From Rubrobacteraceae bacterium (GTDB lineage Bacteria; Actinomycetota; Rubrobacteria; Rubrobacterales; Rubrobacteraceae), in NCBI GenBank assembly GCA_021156345.1, contig JAJNDJ010000002.1, positions 1 to 26,188 on the forward strand: a stretch of 26,188 nt of DNA, written 5' to 3'. The position numbers and the translations under genes are program-made. Positions within the stretch are counted from its first letter, which is position 1; each line of letters begins with the position of its first letter. The notes under the pieces are model-generated. The model ran no database searches. It had not been told where the DNA came from and saw only the letters and a program-made list of their open reading frames with translations. Shown here one piece after another: positions 1 through 9,141 of the stretch.

Positions 1-117
1 ACCAACCAGAACGCCCTCTACAAGCTGCTGCACGATGCCCGCAAAAAGCTGAAGAGGCAGATGGAGGCCGCGGGCCTCTCGGCAAAGGAAGTGCTGGCGC
101 TATTCGACGTAGGGTAA
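1..117 (+). CDS. C-terminal end of an ECF-type RNA polymerase sigma factor (partial, 5' end outside window)
   Basis: The reading frame is open from base 1 and ends at TAA 115–117, leaving 38 residues. The visible sequence (NALYKLLHDARKKLK, then AGLSAKEVLALF) matches the end of region 4 and the short tail common in actinobacterial ECF sigma factors, where the recognition helix is followed by 'LHDARRKL'. Family knowledge: region 4 binds the -35 element. The next gene, 53 bases downstream on the same strand, encodes a small zinc-finger protein of the kind often paired with ECF factors as anti-sigma factor. The subgroup cannot be told because regions 2 and most of 4 lie outside the window. Confidence 0.75.
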   Translation, partial: TNQNALYKLLHDARKKLKRQMEAAGLSAKEVLALFDVG

Positions 118-170
118 GACCCGAAGGGTATGGCGGGTCTAGCAGTTATAAGTGAAAGAGGAGTTTTAAG

Positions 171-398
171 ATGCTGAAGCGTGGTGATGTCGTTAAATTG
201 GTGAAGGTTGTGGCCGAGACTCACGAGACCGAGATCGCCTGCGACCAGTGTTTCGAGCAGTTGGATAGTTTTGCGGAGACGGTGATCTCCGGAGCAGAGG
301 CGAGTGCTGCGATGCCGCTGGTTGGCGATCACCTCGATAAGTGCGCAGACTGTCGTAGCAAGTTAGAGGCACTTCTAAGAGCCTTACGCGGTGCGTAG
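171..398 (+). CDS. Small zinc-finger protein, putative anti-sigma factor (zf-HC2-like)
   Basis: A 75-residue protein with start ATG 171 preceded by AGAGGAG. It has a Cys24-x2-Cys27 pair and, near the C-terminus, His54-x3-Cys58-x2-Cys61, which resembles the HxxxCxxC half of the zinc-binding anti-sigma (ZAS/zf-HC2) motif. There is no membrane segment, so a soluble protein is expected. Its position just after an ECF sigma factor tail suggests that it restrains that sigma factor, possibly with redox or zinc sensitivity. That role is inferred from context and motif. The unusually long gap between the two cysteine groups means it could also be a different small metal-binding protein. Confidence 0.65.
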   Translation: MLKRGDVVKLVKVVAETHETEIACDQCFEQLDSFAETVISGAEASAAMPLVGDHLDKCADCRSKLEALLRALRGA

Positions 399-460
399 AG
401 CGCAGGCTATCAAGCCCATACTCAATCCCCGATCTATCGTCGCCTCCTTAAGCTAGACCT

Positions 461-976
461 CTACTGCAACGACGCTGTGCCCTCGTCCTGCTCGCTTACT
501 TTCGTGGGCGATACTGGATCGACCTCGATCTCGTCGCCCACCCGGACCGTGCCGCTTTCGATAACGCTCGCGCAGATACCACCACGACCCTTTAGGGCCT
601 GTGTCATACCCGGTTCGGTAAGCCGCTCGATGTGGCGGCAGACCGAACGTGGCCCCCGGTACTCGAACCCAACCTCCCCGACGCAGAAGCGCTCGCCACG
701 TCGCAAGGCCTTCAGGCTTATCCCTCTGGTAACGACATTGCGGCGGTGCTGGCCGTTCTTCACTCCCACGCCGGTCTCTCGCTCGATGTTGTGGAGGTCC
801 TCGGCGGCGATGAAGGTTACTTCGCAGACCCTGCCGAAGCGGCTCCAGTGTCCGGTCCCGGCACAATAGCGGTCACCCGCTAGACCGCAACCCTCGAGTG
901 CGCTGGCCGCCTGAACACTCTTCATCTCTGCACCACCTTCTGGTGCAAAGAATATATCTTGCACGAAGCCTGCCAT
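461..976 (-). CDS. MOSC domain-containing protein
   Basis: A 171-residue protein read on the minus strand. I chose the start at 974–976 because the minus strand reads CAAAGGAGGGCT immediately upstream of the ATG; the longer frame to 1063 has no such site. Residues include an early FFAPEGGAEM stretch, then GCGLAGDRY and the central NVVTRG, with an invariant-type cysteine in RSVCRHIE, as in MOSC (molybdenum cofactor sulfurase C-terminal) domains. Family knowledge: MOSC proteins bind molybdenum cofactor or carry sulfur, with the cysteine as likely carrier. It lacks extra ferredoxin or beta-barrel domains, so it is the short stand-alone type. Its neighbours give no pathway. Confidence 0.8.
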   Translation of the reverse strand: MAGFVQDIFFAPEGGAEMKSVQAASALEGCGLAGDRYCAGTGHWSRFGRVCEVTFIAAEDLHNIERETGVGVKNGQHRRNVVTRGISLKALRRGERFCVGEVGFEYRGPRSVCRHIERLTEPGMTQALKGRGGICASVIESGTVRVGDEIEVDPVSPTKVSEQDEGTASLQ

Positions 977-1101
977 TAGCAGCCCTCCTTTGACTAATGC
1001 TCGGCCCTTTGGAGACGTTCTCCGATATCCTGGGACACTAATATTGTAGCCACCCATCAACAAGATCCCTCATTTCATCGTCGCTGATATGAAGGAGGCA
1101 C

Positions 1102-1242
1102 GACCCCACCTACCTCACAGAAGAGCTTGGCTTCCAGAGCTGGGAGGGCTTCCTTTCGCTGACCATCGCGACCGCGCCATTGATGACCGCCATCCCGTTC
1201 GCGGGCATCATCTCTGACCGGATCGGCAAGAGGATACCCTGA
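1102..1242 (+). pseudogene. Fragment of a major facilitator superfamily transporter
   Basis: An open stretch of 46 codons ends at TGA 1240–1242. It contains PTYLTEELGF, a hydrophobic segment, and GIISDRIGKR, which matches MFS motif A (GxxxDRxGxR) in the loop between two helices. The 'PTYL' before the helix is typical of the second half of 12-helix transporters. No start codon is in frame, but GAAGGAGG lies just upstream at 1091–1098. No continuation is seen on either side. It is a remnant, perhaps of an aromatic acid carrier given the catabolic neighbours. It could be a piece of the same gene whose ends lie at 6519–7101, since it would fall in the part missing there. Confidence 0.6.
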
Positions 1243-1316
1243 CCCCGGTCGAGTTTGCCAGGCGCCGCGTGCAGTGCGCTGGTGGTATATCACCACGCTA
1301 TAGCCGGGACATTCAT

Positions 1317-1352
1317 TCGGTATTGGACATATACCGAGATAGCGGCCAGAAT
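1317..1352 (+). promoter_or_regulatory. Candidate promoter with hairpin over the -35 region, upstream of the pca genes
   Basis: A perfect 7-bp inverted repeat, TCGGTAT (1317–1323) and ATACCGA (1331–1337), is separated by 7 bases. A weak -35 (TTGGAC, 1323–1328) sits inside it and a CAGAAT -10 (1347–1352) follows at 18-bp spacing. The layout would suit an operator controlling the pca genes. Both boxes are imperfect, so this is a suggestion only. Confidence 0.3.
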
Positions 1353-1360
1353 AGAAAGGG

Positions 1361-1690
1361 GTGAGAAGGAGGAACACAGAGGGGTACCCAGCATCATCAA
1401 GCGGTAGGATCGTGCGGAGAGGCGAAGTCGAGACGCTTCGCTCGGTCGGGCACCGTTACGGCGGCGACTCCCGCAAAGAGCTCGGTTACAGGAGCGCCGG
1501 TCCGACCATAGTGATCACCGACCTGGGCATCTTGAGACCCGACCCCAGGACCAAGGAGCTAGCCCTGACCGCCTTGCACCCCGGCGTCACGGAAGAAGAC
1601 TTAGAGGAGTTTAGAAGAATTTCTTGTGACTCGCCGGTAATCAGGGCCGTCTCCGGCAGCGGTGCAAGAGAGAACGGAGACTCAAGATGA
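1361..1690 (+). pseudogene. Truncated CoA-transferase subunit B (3-oxoadipate/glutaconate CoA-transferase type), C-terminal remnant
   Basis: The 109-codon frame opens at GTG 1361. Only its second half is recognisable: from about residue 33, GGDSRKELGY, then GPTIVITDLGIL and ALTALHPGVTEEDL. This is the C-terminal core of the B subunit of class I CoA-transferases (PcaJ/GctB type), which normally has about 220–260 residues. The N-terminal half, with the rest of the fold, is missing and the first ~30 codons resemble nothing. The tail after GVTEED is also unlike the family. It ends 10 bases before pcaF, where pcaIJ–pcaF order is common, so it is most likely a dead pcaJ. The 3-oxoadipate activation step would then have to come from elsewhere. 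Confidence 0.65.
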
Positions 1691-1700
1691 GGGGAGATAA

Positions 1701-2978
1701 ATGAGCTACGGTTGGACCAACGAAGCGTGGATCGTGGGCGCTGTACGCACCCCGATCGGCCGCCACGGTGGCGCCTTGAGCGCCGTCCGTCCCGACGACC
1801 TCGGCGCCGTCGCCCTCGAAGCCCTGGCTGACCGTAGCGGCGTGCCGCCCTCAGAGGTAGAGGATGTCTACTTCGGCTGTGCGAACCAGGCCGGGGAGGA
1901 CAATCGCAATGTGGCCAGGATGTCGCTGCTACTGGCCGGTTTCCCGGAAGAGGTCGCGGGTGTCACAGTCAATAGGCTGTGTGGTTCTGGGCTGGAGGCC
2001 GTGGCCCAGGCTGCCCGCGCCGTGATGCTGGGCGAGGCCGGTGTCTACGTGGGCGGGGGCGTCGAGTCCATGAGCCGCGCCCCATGGGCCGCACCGAAGC
2101 CGGAGCGCGCCTTCCCCACAGGCAACACCACGATGTACGACACCACATTGGGATGGCGCTTCGTCAACCCCAAGATGCAGGAGATGGGCCATACCGACTC
2201 TCTTGGTATGACCGCCGAGAACCTCGCTCAGGAGAGGTTCCTTATCACGCCGGACGAGGATGCTCCCGACGAGGTGGCCGCCGCCTACGACGTCTCGCGC
2301 GAGGCCCAGGACCGCTTCGCCCTCCGCAGCCACGAGAAGGCCGTTGCTGCGATGGACGAGAAGCGCTTTCGCGATGAGATCATCCCGGTAACGGTAAAGA
2401 CCCGCAAGGGCGAGACGATCGTCGAGGCCGACGAGGGTCCGAGGCGCGACACCTCCCTGGAGAAGCTGGGCAAGCTCAAACCCGCCTTCAGAAAGGAGGA
2501 CGGCAGCGTCACGCCCGGCAACTCCAGCTCCCTCAACGACGGGGCTGCGGCGGTGCTGGTGGTCTCGAAGGGGTACGCTGAGGCGCACGGTCTCGAACCC
2601 CTGGCAAAGGTACGGAGCATCGCCGTCGCCGGGGTTCCGCCACGCGTGATGGGCATAGGCCCGGTCCCGGCGACGAAGAAGGCCTTGATGAGGGCGGGGA
2701 TCACACTGGAGGATGTAGGTCTCGTGGAGGTCAACGAGGCGTTCGCGGCGCAGTCGCTGGCCGTGCTCTACGAGTGGGGGATGGACCCGGAGGACGAGAG
2801 GTTCAACCCCAACGGCGGGGCCATAGCTCTGGGACACCCCTTGGGGGCATCGGGAGCACGCATCCTGACGACGCTCCTGCACGAGATGCAGCGCCGAGAC
2901 GACGTCCGCTACGGACTCGCCACGATGTGCATAGGGGTCGGGCAGGGTATCGCCATGGTCGTAGAGAAGCCGGCTTGA
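1701..2978 (+). CDS. pcaF: 3-oxoadipyl-CoA thiolase / acetyl-CoA acetyltransferase family
   Basis: A 425-residue thiolase, full length for the family (about 390–430). It cleaves 3-oxoadipyl-CoA with CoA to succinyl-CoA and acetyl-CoA, the last step of the 3-oxoadipate pathway. Visible features are AVRTPIGRHGGALS at the N-terminus, the nucleophile Cys94 in NRLCGSGLEAV, NEAFAAQ, His379 in GHPLGASGAR and Cys410 in MCIGVGQG. The start is supported by GGGGAG at 1691–1696. It is followed after 20 bases by pcaH, so the genes are probably cotranscribed. The pca context favours PcaF over a general degradative thiolase. Sequence alone cannot settle the substrate, because phenylacetate-pathway thiolases look nearly the same. 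Confidence 0.9.
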   Translation: MSYGWTNEAWIVGAVRTPIGRHGGALSAVRPDDLGAVALEALADRSGVPPSEVEDVYFGCANQAGEDNRNVARMSLLLAGFPEEVAGVTVNRLCGSGLEAVAQAARAVMLGEAGVYVGGGVESMSRAPWAAPKPERAFPTGNTTMYDTTLGWRFVNPKMQEMGHTDSLGMTAENLAQERFLITPDEDAPDEVAAAYDVSREAQDRFALRSHEKAVAAMDEKRFRDEIIPVTVKTRKGETIVEADEGPRRDTSLEKLGKLKPAFRKEDGSVTPGNSSSLNDGAAAVLVVSKGYAEAHGLEPLAKVRSIAVAGVPPRVMGIGPVPATKKALMRAGITLEDVGLVEVNEAFAAQSLAVLYEWGMDPEDERFNPNGGAIALGHPLGASGARILTTLLHEMQRRDDVRYGLATMCIGVGQGIAMVVEKPA

Positions 2979-2998
2979 GCGAGAAGGGAGAAGCGAGG

Positions 2999-3721
2999 GT
3001 GAGAGAGCAACCTACCGGTGAAACCACAAGTTTGCGCCCGGAGAATGACGGGCAGCCGCCCTACCTGTACCCTGACTACGTGGCGACGCATCTCAGGGCG
3101 CCAGAGAAGCCGCTCATCATACTGCCCAGGACTCTCTCGGATACCACCGGCCCCGCTTACGGGCGCGACCCGGTAGGGGAGCTGGATAACGACCTGACCC
3201 GCCAGCACGCGGGAGAGCCGCTGGGGGAGAGGATAATCGTTACGGGGCGTGTGCTGGACGGCGACGGCCGCCCGGTCCGAAACAGCCTGATCGAGGTATG
3301 GCAGGCTAACGCCGCGGGACGCTACACCCACGAGTTAGATCAGCATCCCGCTCCCCTGGACCCCAACTTCACTGGCGCGGGCCGCTGCCTCACCGACAAC
3401 GAGGGCCGCTACTTGTTCGTCACGGTCAAGCCTGGGGCCTACCCGTGGAAGAACCACCACAACGCCTGGCGGCCAGCGCACATACATCTCTCGCTGTTCG
3501 GGAATGCCTTTAGGAGCCGCCTCATAACCCAGATGTATTTCCCTGGGGACCCGCTCTTCGAGCAGGACCCCATCTTCCAATCAGTGCGCGACGAGAAGGC
3601 CCGGCAGCGCATGATCGCAACCTTCGACCTTGAGACAACGGAGCCGCAATGGGCCCTGGGTTACAAGTTCGATATCGTGCTCGAAGGACGTGACGCTATC
3701 CCCATGGAGAACCACAGATGA
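2999..3721 (+). CDS. pcaH: Protocatechuate 3,4-dioxygenase, beta subunit
   Basis: A 240-residue intradiol dioxygenase subunit. With PcaG it inserts O2 into protocatechuate to give 3-carboxy-cis,cis-muconate, using non-haem Fe(III). I chose GTG 2999 because AAGGGAG lies a few bases upstream; a longer frame to 2774 overlaps pcaF and would be spurious. The N-terminal PcaH segment (PPYLYPDYVATHLRAP) and the iron ligands are visible: Tyr109 (GRYTHE), Tyr148 (PGAYPW), His161 and His163 (RPAHIHLS). All four ligands are present, so the enzyme should be active. Its stop overlaps the start of pcaG by four bases (ATGA), which points to translational coupling of the two subunits. Confidence 0.95.
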   Translation: MREQPTGETTSLRPENDGQPPYLYPDYVATHLRAPEKPLIILPRTLSDTTGPAYGRDPVGELDNDLTRQHAGEPLGERIIVTGRVLDGDGRPVRNSLIEVWQANAAGRYTHELDQHPAPLDPNFTGAGRCLTDNEGRYLFVTVKPGAYPWKNHHNAWRPAHIHLSLFGNAFRSRLITQMYFPGDPLFEQDPIFQSVRDEKARQRMIATFDLETTEPQWALGYKFDIVLEGRDAIPMENHR

Positions 3722-4299
3722 CTCCGGAGCGCAGGCCACAGCCCACGCCTTCCCAGACCGTGGGACCCTTCTTCCACGACGCGCTCCTCGATGAGGACCG
3801 CTCGGGGCTGGTCTCGCCGGATCACCCCGAGGCGTTAAGGATCGAGGGCACCGTATACGACGGGGCAGGTGAGCCCGTGACCGACGCGATGGTCGAGATC
3901 TGGCAGGCAAACCAGGCCGGCCGATACAACGACCCCAAAGACGCCAGGGAAGACTTGCCGCTCGACCCTGAAATGATCTCCGGCTTCGGCCGCTCCGGGA
4001 CCGATGCCGGCGGCAGATTCTCCTTCGTTACCGTCAAGCCCGGACCTGTCCCTGGCCCGGACGAAGGGGTGCAGGCCCCGCACATCATGGTCTCCGTCTT
4101 CGCGCGGGGACTCTTGAAGCGCGTCGTGACCCGCATCTACTTCCCCGACGAGGAAGTGGCCAACGCCAGCGACCCCGTCCTCTCGTCCATAGAAGACGTG
4201 GACCTCCGGAGGACGCTCGTTGCCCACAGCGAAGGTGACGCGCTGCGCTTCGACATCTTCCTCCAGAGCGAGAACCAGACCGCCTTCTTCGAGCTCTAG
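3718..4299 (+). CDS. pcaG: Protocatechuate 3,4-dioxygenase, alpha subunit
   Basis: A 193-residue partner of PcaH, normal length for the alpha chain (about 190–210). It opens with TPSQTVGPFFHDAL, the usual alpha-subunit N-terminus, then shows the intradiol core (EIWQANQAGRYNDP, FVTVKPG, APHIMVSVFARGL, RIYFPDE). It keeps the fold but not the full set of iron ligands: where PcaH has HIH, this chain has HIM. That is the normal alpha pattern, since the chain shapes the substrate pocket and does not hold iron. It overlaps pcaH by four bases and is followed after two bases by pcaB, so all three are one operon. Confidence 0.94.
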   Translation: MTPERRPQPTPSQTVGPFFHDALLDEDRSGLVSPDHPEALRIEGTVYDGAGEPVTDAMVEIWQANQAGRYNDPKDAREDLPLDPEMISGFGRSGTDAGGRFSFVTVKPGPVPGPDEGVQAPHIMVSVFARGLLKRVVTRIYFPDEEVANASDPVLSSIEDVDLRRTLVAHSEGDALRFDIFLQSENQTAFFEL

Positions 4300-4301
4300 A
4301 G

Positions 4302-5669
4302 ATGGCCGAGGAGCTGTTCGGGCCGATCTTCATTCCGGATAGGTTCCGGAAGGCCGTCTCCGGGAGGGCATGGCTTCAAGCGATGCTGGAAGCGGAGGGC
4401 GCCTTGGCGGTAGCCCAGGCGCGGGCCGGCCTGATCCCGACTGAAGTCGCAGAGGCTGTCGCCTACTGCTGTGGGGACGGTCCCAGCGTAGGCTTGTACG
4501 ACCCCGAGGATCTCGGAGGTAAGGGGCGCGCTCAGGGCAATCCCGTCCAGCCGCTCGTCAGGGCGCTCACCGAGACGGTCTCCGAGGTATCGGAAGAGGC
4601 CGCCCGGTACGTCCACAAAGGGGCGACGAGCCAGGACATCATGGACACTGCCGCAATGCTCCTCACGAAGCGCGCGCTGGGCTTGATACTAGCCGAAACA
4701 GATGCCGTCGCCGCGGCCCTGGCCCGGCTCGCAGATGCCCACCGCGACACCCCGATTGCGGCCCGGACCCTGCTCCAACAGGCACTGCCTACGACCTTCG
4801 GCCTCAAGGCTGCCGGCTGGCTTGTCTCGGTCTTGGAGGCGAGGCGTCTCCTGCTCGAAGTGCGTACCACCAAACTTGCAGCACAGCTGGGGGGAGCCGC
4901 CGGCACGCTTGCCTCTCTCGGAGACTCCGGTACCGAGGTTCTTAAGGAGTTCGCGCGAGAGCTGGAGCTCGCCGAGCCTGTGGTGCCGTGGCACACCGAC
5001 CGGTCCCGCATCGCGGAGATAGGGGGTACGCTCTCGCTCCTTGCGGGCGCGCTCGGGAAGATCTCGCTCGACATCATCCTGATGGCCCAGACAGAGGTGG
5101 GGGAGGTCTCAGAGCCCGCTGGCGCTGGACGTGGAGGCTCCTCGACGCTGCCTCACAAGCGAAACCCCATCCTCTCCGTGACGGCGATTGCGAGCGTCCG
5201 GCGGGTGCAGAATCTAGCGCTCACGCTGCAGTCGGCAATGGTTCAGGAGCACGAGCGGGCAGTGGGCGCGTGGCACTCCGAGTGGGAAGCCCTCTCCGAC
5301 GCCTTGGCCCTCACCGGCGGGGCGGTAGCCGTGGTTCGTGAGGCGACGGAGGGTTTGGAGGTCCATCCCGAGAAGATGCGAGAGAACCTCGACGCCACCG
5401 GGGGTTTGCTACTCGCCGAGCACGTGACGACGTTAGTCGCGGAGCACTTCGGGCGGCTCAAGGCGCACGACCTCGTTGAAGCTGCCTCCCGGCGCACATT
5501 GGAGAGTGGGAGGTCTCTGCGCGAGGAGTTACTCGCCGATCCGGTGCTCGAGGAAGTCCTCTCCGAAGAGGACATCGACGCCACACTCGACCCTGCGGGC
5601 TATCTCGGTTCGGCCGGAGCATTCGTCGACCGGGCCTTGGACCTCTACCGCAAGGAGGTGCAGAGATAA
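4302..5669 (+). CDS. pcaB: 3-carboxy-cis,cis-muconate cycloisomerase
   Basis: A 455-residue member of the fumarase/aspartase superfamily, full length. It converts 3-carboxy-cis,cis-muconate, the product of PcaHG, to 4-carboxymuconolactone. The superfamily signature is clear at residues 278–289 (GGSSTLPHKRNP), the flexible loop carrying the catalytic serine. Other family traits are VHKGATSQDIMDTA near residue 105 and TLLQQALPTTFGLKAAGW near 150. The start lies two bases after the pcaG stop. The gene ends with AAGGAGGTG at 5652–5660, evidently the ribosome-binding site for a following gene that no longer has a start codon. Adenylosuccinate lyase is the main look-alike, but the context decides for PcaB. 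Confidence 0.93.
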   Translation: MAEELFGPIFIPDRFRKAVSGRAWLQAMLEAEGALAVAQARAGLIPTEVAEAVAYCCGDGPSVGLYDPEDLGGKGRAQGNPVQPLVRALTETVSEVSEEAARYVHKGATSQDIMDTAAMLLTKRALGLILAETDAVAAALARLADAHRDTPIAARTLLQQALPTTFGLKAAGWLVSVLEARRLLLEVRTTKLAAQLGGAAGTLASLGDSGTEVLKEFARELELAEPVVPWHTDRSRIAEIGGTLSLLAGALGKISLDIILMAQTEVGEVSEPAGAGRGGSSTLPHKRNPILSVTAIASVRRVQNLALTLQSAMVQEHERAVGAWHSEWEALSDALALTGGAVAVVREATEGLEVHPEKMRENLDATGGLLLAEHVTTLVAEHFGRLKAHDLVEAASRRTLESGRSLREELLADPVLEEVLSEEDIDATLDPAGYLGSAGAFVDRALDLYRKEVQR

Positions 5670-5773
5670 CGACGGAGTCTACCGTCGAGGTACAACAAGC
5701 GATCCTCGATCATCTGAGTGTACCAGCCGCCAACTCCGCCTTCGCCCAACGTGTGCTCGCTGACAATGACTAG
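5666..5773 (+). pseudogene. Start-less N-terminal remnant of an unrecognised gene after pcaB
   Basis: A strong Shine-Dalgarno (AAGGAGGTG, 5652–5660) inside the end of pcaB is followed at normal spacing by ATAACG, where ATGACG would give a start overlapping a TGA stop of pcaB. The frame from there reads 35 codons with normal codon use (STVEVQQAILDHLSVPAANS near the start) and stops at TAG 5771–5773. The simplest reading is that an ATGA coupling site became ATAA, so pcaB still stops but the next gene has no start, and the rest of that gene has been lost. I do not recognise the protein family. The 214 bases up to 5987 show no convincing gene. Confidence 0.4.
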
Positions 5774-5987
5774 CATCCGGATGAAAAGGGGAAGCATCAG
5801 AGCGATAGCCCTCACACACCGCCAGATTAGCTTTGGATGGAAAATCATTATTGGCCAGACCATAAGATCAGGAAACGCCTCCGATCCGCTTGACCCGGAT
5901 TTCGATCCGCTCAGTCTGGGTCACCTGCTGGACACCTATCTGTGCATCCCGAGGTTCCGAAGGGGGAGTATATGAAGGGGGTCAAGG

Positions 5988-6359
5988 ATGAAGGTGTATG
6001 AAGCGGTCGCCGAGACCCTGAGCCGGCTCGGGGTTGACACCACATTCGGGCTGGTCGGCAGCGGAAACTTCGGTCTTATCGACCATATGACTAGGTATTG
6101 CAGAATTGCATATTATGCTTCTCGCCACGAGGCGTCTGCCGTTGCGATGGCGGACGGCTATGCCCGCGTGAGCGGCAGGCAGGGGCTCTCCACCGACCTC
6201 GCCCTCCTGGTAGGACTAGACTTCGCTGCGATTGCAGGCGCGATGGGCGCGAGGGGGCTCGAGGTGCGCGGCACCGGCGACCTAGAACGGTTGGAGGAAT
6301 GGATCGAAGACCCCGACGGGGTCATGGTCGTCGACTGTAAGGTTAACCCTCGAGTATAA
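5988..6359 (+). pseudogene. Thiamine-pyrophosphate-dependent enzyme with its middle deleted in frame
   Basis: The 123-codon frame begins with MKVYEAVAETLSRLGVDTTF and continues through RHEASAVAMADGYARVSGR, the N-terminal (PYR) domain start of acetolactate synthase/benzoylformate decarboxylase-type enzymes, including the glutamate that activates TPP (RHE). At about residue 66 it jumps to LSTDLALL, then DFAAIAGAMGARG and VMVVDCKVNP, the very end of such proteins. The family is usually about 530–580 residues, so over 400 codons are missing but the frame is kept. The central and TPP/Mg-binding domains are absent, so it cannot be an active enzyme. AAGGGGG precedes the start. It was probably a decarboxylase or synthase linked to aromatic acid use. 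Confidence 0.7.
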
Positions 6360-6398
6360 GGAGAATATTTGAAGGAAGCTTTTGTCGCCGAGGCGTAG
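6358..6398 (+). pseudogene. Nine-codon gene stub behind a strong ribosome-binding site, thiolase-like
   Basis: AAGGAG (6358–6363) is followed five bases later by TTG and a 9-codon frame reading (M)KEAFVAEA, then TAG 6396–6398. Thiolases typically start M-R/K-E-A-F-x-x-[DE]-A-V-R-T-P-I-G, so this looks like the first residues of a thiolase gene whose body has gone. The match is short and could be chance, but the spacing and position, directly after the stop of the preceding remnant, are those of a real operon gene. Nothing else recognisable lies between here and 6518. Confidence 0.3.
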
Positions 6399-6518
6399 AT
6401 GGCGCGCCCGCTGATGCCGGACGCGCGCTTGCTCCGGTGAGGTAACCATAGCGCGCGTCGCTTGCAGGGAAATTCGCGAGAGCCCTAGCAGAGTTGCTAC
6501 CTGGGAAAGGAGACTCAA

Positions 6519-8371
<1,853 letters not shown>

Positions 8372-8422
8372 GAGGCACCGGACGCATGGATTGCGTGGGG
8401 CGATAAAGAAAGGAGCGCGTGC

Positions 8423-8602
8423 ATGGGATCGGACGCAGAGCCCGAAGCGATGGGCGGATACGTCATCTACGGCAATAGGCGCATGACCGTTGGCGGCCTA
8501 GCCGCCGAGTACGGGTGCACCGACCTCGACGGTTCACAACCCCATGCCTGGCGCTACCTCGTGGAGACCGATATCAGCGCCGATTTCACTGATCACCGAT
8601 GA
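8423..8602 (+). CDS. Small protein of 59 residues, unrecognised, coupled to a GNAT gene
   Basis: ATG 8423 is preceded by AAAGGAG and the frame ends at TGA 8600–8602, overlapping the ATG of the next gene by four bases. The protein reads GGYVIYGNRRMTVGGLAAEY, then a Cys and DLDGSQPHAWRYLVE. There is no membrane segment. This resembles what I recall of C-terminal tails in some short-chain dehydrogenases, which would make it another gene end left after deletion, but I am not sure. The good ribosome-binding site and overlapping stop argue that it is still translated. Confidence 0.45.
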   Translation: MGSDAEPEAMGGYVIYGNRRMTVGGLAAEYGCTDLDGSQPHAWRYLVETDISADFTDHR

Positions 8603-9141
8603 AACCGCGCTCGGAGGTGACGCTGCGCGCAGCACTACCGGAAGACGCGCCGACGGTCGCTGAGATCTGGCATCTCGGATGGCGCGACGGCCATCTCGGG
8701 TTCGTCTCCCAAGAGCTGATCGAGGCGCGTCACGAAGGTTCTTTCCGGACGAGGGCTGCTAAGCGAGTGAACGACACCACGGTCGCCGTAGTCCAGGACC
8801 AGATCGCTGGATTCGTGATGGTCGTTGACAACGAAGTCGAACAAGTCTACGTTTCGGCGCTCCATCGTGGCGAAGGCGTGGCCGACATGCTCATGGCGGA
8901 CGCAGTACGACGCATCAAAGGTGCCGGGTACTCGACTGCCTGGCTCGCTGTGGTGGCAGGGAATGCCAGAGCCCGGAGGTTCTACGAACGCCGTGGTTGG
9001 TCCGACGGGGGTCTGTTCGAGTACGCCGCAGCAGGAGACCACGGTCCAATACCTGTGCCTTCTCATCGATATGTGAATCCGGGCCAGCTGGAGCGAGCCG
9101 CCGAGGAGAGGCCGGTGCCCAGATTACGGGGACCCACGTGA
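8599..9141 (+). CDS. GNAT family N-acetyltransferase
   Basis: A 180-residue GCN5-related acetyltransferase. After VTLRAALPEDAPTVAEIW (the usual start of the fold, residues 7–24) it shows the beta4 strand (VEQVYVSALHRGEGVADML, residues 80–100) with the acetyl-CoA pyrophosphate loop in the form RGEGVA, and NARARRFYERRGW near 126–138, the classic C-terminal part of the domain. The last 40 residues are extra and basic. The substrate cannot be read from sequence. Its ATG overlaps the stop of the preceding 59-codon gene, so they are likely coupled. Confidence 0.85.
   Translation: MKPRSEVTLRAALPEDAPTVAEIWHLGWRDGHLGFVSQELIEARHEGSFRTRAAKRVNDTTVAVVQDQIAGFVMVVDNEVEQVYVSALHRGEGVADMLMADAVRRIKGAGYSTAWLAVVAGNARARRFYERRGWSDGGLFEYAAAGDHGPIPVPSHRYVNPGQLERAAEERPVPRLRGPT

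Noticed and set aside
1262..1300. GGTGGTATATCACCAC palindrome as a terminator
   Set aside because: The stem is only about five pairs and no T-tract follows on either strand.
1929..2882. Long minus-strand open frame (317 codons) opposite pcaF
   Set aside because: It is a shadow of a high-GC gene; the plus frame has all thiolase motifs and the minus frame none.
5718..5975. 85-codon frame and its 72-codon minus-strand counterpart after pcaB
   Set aside because: Neither has a ribosome-binding site or recognisable motif; the hydrophobic look of the minus frame is not enough.
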